From positions 1 to 11,460 of the forward strand of contig JAAZIF010000054.1 of assembly GCA_012510335.1 (NCBI GenBank): 11,460 bases of DNA, in the 5' to 3' direction. The DNA is from Methanomicrobiales archaeon (lineage in GTDB: Archaea; Halobacteriota; Methanomicrobia; Methanomicrobiales; Methanoculleaceae). Under the pieces are notes generated by a model. The model did not search any database and was not told where the DNA came from. It was given only the letters and a program-made list of their open reading frames with translations. This document shows, one piece after another, positions 5,567-11,250 of this stretch (within the stretch, counting starts at the first letter, position 1; each line of letters begins with the position of its first letter). A program made the position numbers and the translations under genes.

Positions 5567-7006
5567 ATGACGGATCAGGTTGTGCTCCTGCAGATGAACG
5601 ACTCGCACGGGTACCTTGAACCACACCCCGAACTCTTCTGGGCTGGAGATCGGGCGGAGTACCGATTGGCCGGTGGGTATTCCCGGATAGCCGCACTCCT
5701 AGATGCGGTGCGGGATGCGCGGCCAGGTAAGGTGCTTGCGTTTGATTGTGGCGACACCATCCACGGGACTTATCCTGCCGTGCAGTCAGAGGGTGAAGCA
5801 TTCGTACCGGTCCTCAATGCTCTCGGGTTCGATGCCATGACCGCGCATTGGGAGTTTGCCTACGGCCCGGAGCAGTTCCAGAGGATCGCCCGCGGCCTTG
5901 AATACCCGGTCCTTGCTGTGAACTGCTATGACGACTCCAGCGGGGAGCTCGTCTTTTCGCCTTATACTATCTGCGAGACTGACGGGCTTCAGGTCGGTGT
6001 CATCGGAGTCGCTGCTACGATCATCGATAAAGTTATGCCAAAGTCCTTCTCGGAGGGGCTCTTCTTCACCCTGGGGAACGCTGAGCTCCCGGGACATATT
6101 GCCCAGCTACGCGATGAGGAGGGTGTGGACCTGATCGTTGTGGTATCGCATCTCGGATTTCCCCAGGAGGTGAAGCTCGCCCGAGAGGTTGATGGGATCG
6201 ACGTTCTCCTCTCCGGGCACACCCACAACCGCCTCTTTGAGCCGGCGATCATAAACGGAACCATCCTCATCCAGTCGGGTTGCCACGGATCTTTCATCGG
6301 ACGGCTTGATCTTACGGTCGAGAGTCGGCGGGTGACGAAGTTTGATCATGACCTCATCATCGTCAGCGAGGCTATCCGGCCCCACCCCGAGGTTGAGGAT
6401 ATGATCGGGAGGATCATGGATCCGCACCGCGAGTATCTCTCCCGGGTCGTCGGCGAGACCCGGACGGGGCTTAACCGCAACACGATCCTTGAGGCCACTA
6501 TGGATAACCTCCTGCTCCAGGCGCTCCTGGAGGTTACTGACGCGGATGTGGCGTTCTCAAACGGGTGGCGCTACGGTGCCCCGGTGCCGCCGGGGCCTGT
6601 CACAGTAAACGACCTCTGGAACATCATACCGGAGAATCCCCCGGTCTCGACGGTCGCGATAACAGGCCGGGAGATGCGTGCGATGATGGAAGAGAACCTG
6701 GAACGGACTTTCGCGTGGGATCCCTACGACCAGATGGGCGGCTACGTGAAGCGGTGTATGGGAATCAACCTCTACTGCAAACTCGAAAACGCCCCGGGCT
6801 TGCGTATCCAGGAGTTTTTCGTGGAGGGTAAGAGGCTTGATCCGGACGCTGTCTACCGGGCTGTGTTCGTCACCGGCCAGGGCGTGCCGGAGGGTTACGG
6901 GAAAGGCCGGGAGGATCTGGATACCAGCGCGATCGAGGCGCTCGAGAGATACCTTGCGAGGGAGCCCGTTACTGCTGACCTCCGGGGGAACGTTGTGGCG
7001 ATATGA
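5567..7006 (+). CDS. SoxB-like metallophosphatase of the 5'-nucleotidase family
   Basis: A 479-residue two-domain protein of the UshA/5'-nucleotidase superfamily. The N-terminal metallophosphatase domain shows NDSHG (D12, H14), DCGD (D60, D63), SHLG (H195) and GHTH (H218, H220), residues expected to hold a di-metal centre. Where classical 5'-nucleotidases have GNHEFDYG it reads AHWEFAYG (93-100); from memory, HWEF-YG is the SoxB (thiosulfohydrolase) form. The C-terminal domain (about 280-479) has SNGWRYG, PVTVNDLW, an IPENPP segment and AITGREM, as in nucleotide-binding C-domains. No signal peptide is present, so it is probably cytoplasmic, unlike periplasmic SoxB and UshA. The substrate is unproven: nucleotides, UDP-sugars or another phosphate or sulfur ester. 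No sox genes are nearby. The gene appears monocistronic, with hairpins downstream. Confidence 0.85.
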   Translation: MTDQVVLLQMNDSHGYLEPHPELFWAGDRAEYRLAGGYSRIAALLDAVRDARPGKVLAFDCGDTIHGTYPAVQSEGEAFVPVLNALGFDAMTAHWEFAYGPEQFQRIARGLEYPVLAVNCYDDSSGELVFSPYTICETDGLQVGVIGVAATIIDKVMPKSFSEGLFFTLGNAELPGHIAQLRDEEGVDLIVVVSHLGFPQEVKLAREVDGIDVLLSGHTHNRLFEPAIINGTILIQSGCHGSFIGRLDLTVESRRVTKFDHDLIIVSEAIRPHPEVEDMIGRIMDPHREYLSRVVGETRTGLNRNTILEATMDNLLLQALLEVTDADVAFSNGWRYGAPVPPGPVTVNDLWNIIPENPPVSTVAITGREMRAMMEENLERTFAWDPYDQMGGYVKRCMGINLYCKLENAPGLRIQEFFVEGKRLDPDAVYRAVFVTGQGVPEGYGKGREDLDTSAIEALERYLAREPVTADLRGNVVAI

Positions 7007-7036
7007 CTGCCTGGATCCCCATCCTGGCATGGTGCC

Positions 7037-7063
7037 GGCAGCCCTGAATGATTCAAGGCTGCC
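7037..7063 (+). repeat. Imperfect hairpin downstream of the metallophosphatase
   Basis: GGCAGCC (7037-7043) pairs with GGCTGCC (7057-7063), and the interior TGAAT/ATTCA can extend the stem after one mismatch. It starts 31 bases after the stop codon. It could stabilise the 3' end of the message. Confidence 0.4.
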
Positions 7064-7138
7064 TTGCCGGTCTCTGGAAGTGAGATTTGCGACACGGCAG
7101 AGGGGTTCTGTGCCAGGAACCCTGCGGTGCTCCCGATC

Positions 7139-7160
7139 CCCGACCTGGTGGTCGGGTTTT
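7139..7160 (+). terminator. Hairpin plus T4 terminator of the metallophosphatase transcript
   Basis: CCCGACC (7139-7145) and GGTCGGG (7150-7156) form a perfect seven-pair stem on a TGGT loop, followed at once by TTTT (7157-7160). This is the clearest intrinsic-terminator shape in the window. It lies 133 bases after the metallophosphatase stop and 67 bases before the convergent rps8e end. Confidence 0.6.
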
Positions 7161-7213
7161 CTCCAGCACCGTATAACTGGCAGTCAGAAAGCCGGGGTTC
7201 CTCATCCGGCCGT

Positions 7214-7220
7214 AAAAAAA
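7214..7220 (-). terminator. T7 tract terminator of rps8e
   Basis: On the minus strand seven consecutive T begin seven bases after the rps8e stop. That is a normal euryarchaeal T-tract termination site. Confidence 0.55.
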
Positions 7221-7226
7221 GATGTT

Positions 7227-7604
7227 TCACTCGAGAAGGACTGCGTTTACAACGCCGTCCTGACCCGGTCTGCTCACGATCCGCGCGCGTCCTATATCGG
7301 TCCTGATGATAGCGCCCCTTGTCAGGAGGCCCCGCCTGACGTAGTTTGGATTGGCGCTGTTTGCCTCGACTGCCTCTATCTTCGTCCTCCTGGCCTCGCC
7401 TGTCGTGGGGTCTGAGACCGTTGCGTAGTCCATACGGAGTGCCCGGACCTTCTGGTTGCCCCCGTAGGCGCGGATAACCTTCCTGCGCTCTTCACCGATG
7501 TGCGTCTCTGCCGGAGCTCTCCCGATCTCCGACCGTTTCTTGCCCTGGGAGGTGTGGTAGCGTCCACCCGTTGATTTCCGTACTGATCTTCCTTGCCACT
7601 GCAT
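7227..7604 (-). CDS. rps8e: 30S ribosomal protein S8e
   Basis: This 125-residue basic protein is archaeal ribosomal protein S8e of the small subunit. Diagnostic features are the N-terminus MQWQGRSVRKSTGGRY, the ARRTKIEAVEANSANPNYVRR segment (split here as residues 71-81 and 82-91) and the C-terminal GRARIVSRPGQDG-VNAVLLE. The length is normal for archaea. The start ATG at 7604 is preceded by GGTGA (7613-7609) with a four-base gap, appropriate because GGTGA is the 3' part of the full SD. It lies 105 bases downstream of hypB on the same strand, with candidate TATA boxes in the gap. It could therefore have its own promoter or also receive read-through from hypB. Confidence 0.96.
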   Translation of the reverse strand: MQWQGRSVRKSTGGRYHTSQGKKRSEIGRAPAETHIGEERRKVIRAYGGNQKVRALRMDYATVSDPTTGEARRTKIEAVEANSANPNYVRRGLLTRGAIIRTDIGRARIVSRPGQDGVVNAVLLE

Positions 7605-7692
7605 GTGATCACCGATATACTCTGTTTGGGACGTGATGCCCGTTGTTAGGCGTCAATCTCTCGTCAAAGTGCTATAACTATTCGAGGGGAGG

Positions 7693-7702
7693 GTATTTAA
7701 TC
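7693..7702 (-). promoter_or_regulatory. Candidate TATA box for rps8e
   Basis: On the minus strand GATTAAATAC begins just after the hypB stop. It would place a start site near 7670 and a leader of about 65 bases before rps8e. A second, weaker candidate (AGTTATAG near 7670-7677) lies closer to the gene. Confidence 0.3.
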
Positions 7703-7709
7703 GTGCTGA

Positions 7710-8357
7710 TCATGAGAGGATTGCATCCAGCAGTTCCCCGATACCTTCCCCGGTCTTCATATTCGTCCGGAAAACCTGCATCTCCGGGTTGTAGCGACGC
7801 ATATCCCGTTCCATCCGATCGAGGTTGGCTTCGACGAACGGGGCGAGGTCGACCTTGTTGATGACGCCGATGTTGCTCCCGCGAAACATCATGGGGTGTT
7901 TGTTCACCACGTCGTCTCCCTCTGTGGAGCTTACGATGACGATCCTCTTCTCGGCGCCCAGCCTGAAATCTGTCGGGCAGACCATGTTGCCGACGTTCTC
8001 AATGAAGAGGATATCGATATCGTCAAGAGGCAGGTGCTCGATGGCGTGTTCCACCAGGTGCGCATCGAGATGGCACTCCTTCCCGGTGTTTGCATTGTAA
8101 GCCGGAACCCCGAGGGCGACGATCCGCTGGAAATCGTCGTCGCCGTAGACGTCTCCTGCGATGGCGCCGACGCGAAGCCCCCGCTCCCGGATCAGGGGTA
8201 CAAGCCGCTCGATCGTGGCGGTCTTCCCGGATCCGATAGCGCCGAGGAGGTCGAACGCCCGGATGCCATGCTCTCCGAGGTGTTTTGCGTTGGCGTCTGC
8301 GATACGGTTGTTGACGTCGTAGATATCCTTCTCTATGTGGACGTCTATGTGATGCAT
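7710..8357 (-). CDS. hypB: Hydrogenase maturation GTPase HypB
   Basis: HypB is the GTPase that, with HypA, inserts nickel into [NiFe]-hydrogenase large subunits, in methanogens the F420-reducing and energy-converting enzymes. The 215-residue protein shows the P-loop GAIGSGKT (39-46), GDVYGDDDF (68-76), the switch and metal region GKECHLDAH (92-100), ENVGNMVCP (120-128), and NKVD (167-170). C95, H96, H100 and C127 fall at the positions I recall as the metal site of the Methanocaldococcus jannaschii enzyme. No long His-rich N-terminus is present, only H2, H3 and H7. No hypA or hydrogenase genes lie in this window, so it is a stand-alone hypB. It probably has a leaderless start: a TATA-like box 25-32 bases upstream is shared with the divergent srp19. 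Confidence 0.95.
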   Translation of the reverse strand: MHHIDVHIEKDIYDVNNRIADANAKHLGEHGIRAFDLLGAIGSGKTATIERLVPLIRERGLRVGAIAGDVYGDDDFQRIVALGVPAYNANTGKECHLDAHLVEHAIEHLPLDDIDILFIENVGNMVCPTDFRLGAEKRIVIVSSTEGDDVVNKHPMMFRGSNIGVINKVDLAPFVEANLDRMERDMRRYNPEMQVFRTNMKTGEGIGELLDAILS

Positions 8358-8370
8358 GACCAGTACTATT

Positions 8371-8380
8371 GATCATGATC
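8371..8380. repeat. 10-bp perfect palindrome in the hypB-srp19 promoter
   Basis: GATCATGATC is a perfect ten-base palindrome. It lies between the shared TATA element and the hypB start, 14-23 bases upstream of the hypB ATG. It could be an operator, but GATC words are common and no known regulator is implied. Confidence 0.35.
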
Positions 8381-8381
8381 T

Positions 8382-8389
8382 GTTTATAG
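8382..8389. promoter_or_regulatory. Shared divergent TATA element of hypB and srp19
   Basis: The only AT-rich core in the 55-bp divergent gap is GTTTATAG (plus) or CTATAAAC (minus). Its centre near 8385.5 is almost equidistant from the hypB ATG (8357, minus) and the srp19 ATG (8413, plus), about 25-31 bases from each. That is the spacing expected for leaderless archaeal transcripts. Neither gene has an SD. Confidence 0.55.
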
Positions 8390-8412
8390 GTTAACACCCA
8401 AACACTACGGCA

Positions 8413-8685
8413 ATGAGCGCAGAGCGCATCCTTTACCCCTGTTATTTCGACGCCACGCTGCAGCGGCGGGAGGGGCGCCGGGTTCCGGAAGGACTCGGTA
8501 TGAAGTCTCCTGACCTCCCTGCTATCGAGGCAGTGCTCCGGAAGATGAAGATACCCTACCGACTGGAGGATCACCACCACCCCACCCACTGGGCGGAGCG
8601 CAAAGGCCGGGTTGTGGTGGAGTGGGAGGGGAGCAAGGAGGATCTGATCAGGCGGGTCGCAAAACGCCTCGGGAGCCTGAAGTGA
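8413..8685 (+). CDS. srp19: Signal recognition particle 19 kDa protein SRP19
   Basis: This 90-residue protein is archaeal SRP19, which binds 7S SRP RNA and prepares it for SRP54, directing ribosomes making membrane and secreted proteins to the translocon. The family signature is clear: RILYPCYFDATLQRREGRRVP near the N-terminus (residues 5-25), then PYRLEDHHHPTHW and GRVVVEWEG. The basic C-terminus (RRVAKRLGSLK) suits RNA binding. The length is normal. The ATG at 8413 has no SD and sits about 25-31 bases from a TATA-like box, so it is likely leaderless. Its stop overlaps the start of the next gene in a GTGA junction, making a two-gene operon. Confidence 0.95.
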   Translation: MSAERILYPCYFDATLQRREGRRVPEGLGMKSPDLPAIEAVLRKMKIPYRLEDHHHPTHWAERKGRVVVEWEGSKEDLIRRVAKRLGSLK

Positions 8686-9335
8686 CCGGTATGTACGACC
8701 TGCACACCCACACCATCCTCTCGGATGGTGAACTCCTCCCGACGGAGCTTGTCCGGCGCGCGGCCGTGCTCGGCTACGATATCATCGCCATCACCGACCA
8801 TGCGGATGCATCAAACCTCGCGCACCTGGTAGCGGCGGTGAGCGAGGTTCGGGACTCGGCGCAGTGTTACGGCGTGGAACTGCTCGTCGGGGTTGAGCTC
8901 ACCCATGTTCCACCGTCTCTGATCCCTCTGCTTGCGCGCAATGCGAAACGGCGGGGTGCCGATATCGTCGTGGTCCACGGTGAGACGGTGATGGAACCGG
9001 TCGCTCCCGGGACAAACCGCGCCGCCTGTACGTGTGAGTACGTGGACGTGCTCGGCCACCCGGGGTTCATATCGGTCGAGGATGCGCTTGAGGCGGCAGA
9101 GCGCGGGATAGCGCTCGAGATAACCTCCCGTGCGGGGCATAACCGGACGAACGGGCATGTCGTGCGGGTGGCCCGGGAGGCCGGCTGCCAGCTTGTGGTC
9201 GATTCTGATACACACGCGCCGTCTGATCTTATGTCGAAGGAGGCACGGTGGGCGGTTGCACTCGGCGCCGGGCTGACTGAGGCAGAATCGCGGGAGATTC
9301 TATCTCTGGATATTAAGCGGCTCCTCCATCTGTAA
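8682..9335 (+). CDS. PHP-domain phosphoesterase (histidinol-phosphatase-like)
   Basis: A 217-residue PHP-family metallohydrolase. Counting from the GTG, metal-ligand candidates are all present: H8, H10 (DLHTHT) and D15 (SDGE), H40 (ITDH), E72 (GVELTH), H99 (VVHGE), H126 (LGHPG), and D176 with H178 (SDTHA). Such proteins are usually annotated as histidinol-phosphatase-domain proteins, but the substrate is uncertain. It keeps all catalytic residues, unlike the archaeal RNase P p30 subunit, which has a degenerate active site. I chose GTG 8682 because GTGA overlaps the srp19 stop and GGGAG (8671-8675) is six bases upstream. ATG 8691, three codons later, is the alternative and begins at the conserved MYDLHTHT. 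The gene is translated in an operon with srp19. Confidence 0.85.
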   Translation: MTGMYDLHTHTILSDGELLPTELVRRAAVLGYDIIAITDHADASNLAHLVAAVSEVRDSAQCYGVELLVGVELTHVPPSLIPLLARNAKRRGADIVVVHGETVMEPVAPGTNRAACTCEYVDVLGHPGFISVEDALEAAERGIALEITSRAGHNRTNGHVVRVAREAGCQLVVDSDTHAPSDLMSKEARWAVALGAGLTEAESREILSLDIKRLLHL

Positions 9336-9367
9336 GGAGGAGTATTTAAAATTTAGCAAAAGGTTTT

Positions 9368-9388
9368 TATATTGATAGCGTCAATATA
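9368..9388. promoter_or_regulatory. Inverted repeat over TATA boxes upstream of tfb
   Basis: TATATTGA (9368-9375) and TCAATATA (9381-9388) are perfect inverted arms around TAGCG. Each arm overlaps a TATA-like sequence (9365-9372 and 9384-9392). A protein bound to the dyad would block TBP/TFB access to both boxes. Operator function is inference. Confidence 0.45.
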
Positions 9389-9401
9389 TATACGTTACTA
9401 A

Positions 9402-9446
9402 ATGCATCTAGCTAAGAGTACCTTCGAGGTTGCAGTTTGCGGTTAA
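9402..9446 (+). CDS. Possible 14-codon upstream ORF in the tfb leader
   Basis: ATG at 9402 opens a frame encoding MHLAKSTFEVAVCG and closing with TAA at 9444-9446. It starts 30-37 bases after the TATA-like element at 9365-9372, a distance possible for a leaderless or very short-leader start. Its stop codon lies inside the left arm of the possible long-range helix. Too short to support by composition; it may be chance. Confidence 0.2.
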   Translation: MHLAKSTFEVAVCG

Positions 9447-9672
9447 TCGGTCGTTCTGTAAGTATCTGCAGTAATCACTTGTTAATCTTGCGATGTGATG
9501 CTGCTCGATTGCCCCGCCTCCACGGTGAGGTTGTAGACCGCCGATTAAAACCCCTGGGGAAGGTAGTTGACATCTTTGGAAATATATCGTCTCCCTATGC
9601 TGTAGTCCTCTGCTACAACAGCTGCTCCGTGCAGGTTAGTGAGAAGATCTTTGCAAAATAGGTGGATAATCG

Positions 9673-10686
9673 ATGGCTGAAGTTGAAAAGTTAAGGCAGC
9701 TGCAGATGCAGCGCGAAGCACTGAAGAAGAGAGGGGAGCAGAAAGTCAAAGAGACGGAGAAGAAGCGTCACGAAGAGAGCGTCCAGTCAGTCTGTCCCGA
9801 GTGCGGTAGCCGCCAGCTCGTCCACGACTATGAGCGTGCTGAACTAGTATGTCAGAGCTGTGGCCTTGTCCTTGATGAGGAGTTCATCGACCGCGGCCCC
9901 GAGTGGCGCGCCTTTGACCACGATCAGCGCATGAAGCGCTCCCGTGTCGGCGCACCGATGACGTTCACGATCCATGATAAGGGTCTCTCGACGATGATCG
10001 ACTGGAGGAACCGCGACTCCTACGGCCGTGCTATCTCGAGCAAGAACCGCGCCCAGCTCTACCGCCTCCGGAAGTGGCAGCGGCGTATCAGGGTCTCGAA
10101 CGCGACTGAGCGGAACCTTGCGTTTGCTCTCTCGGAGCTTGACCGGATGGCATCTGCGCTCGGGCTGCCCCGGAACGTGCGCGAGACCGCAGCGGTGGTC
10201 TACCGCGACGCGGTTGACAAGAACCTGATCCGTGGCAGGAGTATTGAGGGCGTTGCTGCAGCGGCGCTGTATGCAGCGTGCCGTCAGTGTAGTGTACCCC
10301 GGACGCTCGACGAGGTCGCAGAGGTCTCCCGGGTATCGAGGAAGGAGATCGGACGTACCTACCGGTTCATCTCCCGTGAGCTCGGGCTCAAGCTTCTGCC
10401 GACGTCGCCGATCGACTATGTTCCGCGCTTCTGCTCGGGCCTGAACCTGAAGGGCGAGGTCCAGAGTCGGGCGGTCGAGATCCTCCGGCAGGCCGGTGAA
10501 CGTGAACTTACGAGCGGCAGGGGTCCAACAGGTGTTGCCGCGGCCGCTATTTACATCTCCTCGATCCTCGGCGGCGAACGGCGCACCCAGCGTGAGGTCG
10601 CTGAGGTCGCGGGCGTGACCGAGGTCACTATCAGGAACAGATATAAGGAACTGGCAGAAAAATTAGATATTGAGATCATACTCTGA
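9673..10686 (+). CDS. tfb: Transcription initiation factor B (TFB, TFIIB homologue)
   Basis: TFB is the archaeal TFIIB homologue that binds the TBP-promoter complex, reads the BRE and recruits RNA polymerase. This 337-residue copy has the zinc ribbon C41, C44, C60, C63 (CPECGS...CQSCGLVL), then the B-reader/linker region (RGPEWRAFDHDQRMKRSRVGAPM, about residues 74-96, covering the conserved WRAF and RVG words). Two cyclin-like repeats follow (about 130-225 and 226-335), including GRSIEGVAAAALYAACR and GRGPTGVAAAAIYISS. A 36-residue, highly charged and probably helical N-terminal extension precedes the ribbon. The start at 9673 is supported by AGGTG at 9660-9664. Codon use is GC-rich like its neighbours. 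tRNA-Ala begins 12 bases after the stop. Confidence 0.97.
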   Translation: MAEVEKLRQLQMQREALKKRGEQKVKETEKKRHEESVQSVCPECGSRQLVHDYERAELVCQSCGLVLDEEFIDRGPEWRAFDHDQRMKRSRVGAPMTFTIHDKGLSTMIDWRNRDSYGRAISSKNRAQLYRLRKWQRRIRVSNATERNLAFALSELDRMASALGLPRNVRETAAVVYRDAVDKNLIRGRSIEGVAAAALYAACRQCSVPRTLDEVAEVSRVSRKEIGRTYRFISRELGLKLLPTSPIDYVPRFCSGLNLKGEVQSRAVEILRQAGERELTSGRGPTGVAAAAIYISSILGGERRTQREVAEVAGVTEVTIRNRYKELAEKLDIEIIL

Positions 10687-10698
10687 TCTCTTATCTCT

Positions 10699-10770
10699 GG
10701 GCCTGTAGATCAGGGGTAGATCGTTGCGTTCGCAACGCAAAGGCCGCGGGTTCAAATCCCGCCGGGTCCA
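10699..10770 (+). tRNA. tRNA-Ala (anticodon CGC)
   Basis: A 72-base cloverleaf. The acceptor GGGCCTG pairs with CGGGTCC and contains the G3.U70 wobble, the alanine identity element; A73 follows. The D-stem is GATC/GATC. The anticodon stem TTGCG/CGCAA carries the loop TTCGCAA, so the anticodon is CGC (10731-10733), reading codon GCG. The variable loop has five bases, and the T-arm is GCGGG-TTCAAAT-CCCGC. No CCA is encoded and no intron is present. A TATA-like TTAGATAT at 10663-10670, inside the 3' end of tfb, is 29-36 bases upstream and could be its promoter; otherwise it is co-transcribed with tfb. Confidence 0.95.
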
Positions 10771-10780
10771 TTTCTCCTTT
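10771..10780 (+). terminator. T-rich terminator after tRNA-Ala
   Basis: TTTCTCCTTT starts directly after the discriminator base and continues into another T. Such pyrimidine/T-rich sequence is a usual end for archaeal tRNA transcripts. Confidence 0.45.
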
Positions 10781-10802
10781 TGATGTAACTTCTGAAAACA
10801 GG

Positions 10803-10822
10803 GTTGTGATCTAATTCACAAC
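10803..10822. repeat. Perfect seven-pair hairpin after tRNA-Ala
   Basis: GTTGTGA (10803-10809) and TCACAAC (10816-10822) pair fully around TCTAAT. No T-tract follows. The role is unknown. Confidence 0.4.
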
Positions 10823-10933
10823 TGAGAATGAGTAAGAGGTCAGGAGAGCCGCATGCTCACCAGCTAATCTGTAGTACCGGATGACCGTAGTACCCATTGT
10901 CACCTTATATTGGAGATTTGGAGGGCGGACGAA

Positions 10934-11026
10934 ATGCCAATAGCCTCATGGGGAGATGGAATTCTGATGCTATATGAAGGCGATATGGTCATGAAGAGCA
11001 GTAAAGGATCTGCGAATTTAAAGTGA
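10934..11026 (+). CDS. Candidate 30-residue small protein
   Basis: ATG at 10934 is preceded by GGAGGG (10920-10925) with an eight-base spacer, a very good archaeal SD, and a TATA-like CTTATAT lies near 10904-10910. The frame encodes 30 residues (begins MPIASWGDGILMLYEGD, ends KSSKGSANLK) and stops with TGA at 11024. The TATA is too close to the SD for a normal leader, which weakens the case. No family is recognised; it could be the remnant of a longer gene or chance. Confidence 0.25.
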   Translation: MPIASWGDGILMLYEGDMVMKSSKGSANLK

Positions 11027-11234
11027 CCTGAGGCAATAGAACATAAAGATATCTGAATATTTGTGCAGGAATAAAAATTATGCAATCTTTTGGTGGAAGT
11101 GATACCAGTAGCAGCTTAGCACAATACCACATATTGACATCGGAAACGCTACTGTTCTCTTTCTCGGTGAGGATGAGGCATGAAACCATTTTCAAAGATA
11201 TAATCAGCCTTCAAATTGCATTTAATCAGAATTA

Positions 11235-11250
11235 CAAGGAGATCTCCTTG
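11235..11250. repeat. 16-bp perfect palindrome
   Basis: CAAGGAGATCTCCTTG equals its own reverse complement over all 16 bases. It lies in the AT-rich stretch, not next to a recognised start codon. It could be a binding site for a dimeric protein or a tight hairpin in RNA. No T-tract follows. Confidence 0.5.

Larger units (their letters stand above)
9336..9672. other. Long promoter/leader region of tfb
   Basis: There are 337 bases between the PHP gene and tfb. AT-rich TATA candidates occur at 9345-9354, 9365-9372, 9384-9392 and 9580-9590. Between the second and third is an inverted repeat. Further on are a 14-codon mini-ORF (9402-9446), a possible long-range helix (TTAATCGG 9443-9450 with CCGATTAA 9541-9548), a CCTC/GAGG hairpin (9517-9530) and a TGTAG/CTACA hairpin (9600-9618). 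The repeated word GAGGTTG occurs at 9426-9432 and 9527-9533. I see no convincing protein gene. A structured leader or a separate small RNA are both possible. Confidence 0.5.

Noticed and set aside
8622..8690. Upstream ATG start for the PHP protein inside srp19
   Set aside because: It would add 20 residues to the GTG-start protein that are only a frame-shifted reading of the srp19 end; homology begins at MYDLHTHT, and the GTGA junction gives a better start.
9490..9548. C/D-box sRNA in the tfb leader (GTGATGC resembling a C box)
   Set aside because: No matching D box or C'/D' pair at suitable spacing.
9437..9661. 74-codon open frame in the tfb leader, plus strand
   Set aside because: It begins at TTG without an SD, has no family resemblance and overlaps hairpin-rich sequence. 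More likely a chance frame in a leader or small RNA.
10989..11195. 68-codon minus-strand frame in the AT-rich block
   Set aside because: No SD, no recognised motif and no coding-like third-position bias. It overlaps equally poor frames on the other strand.
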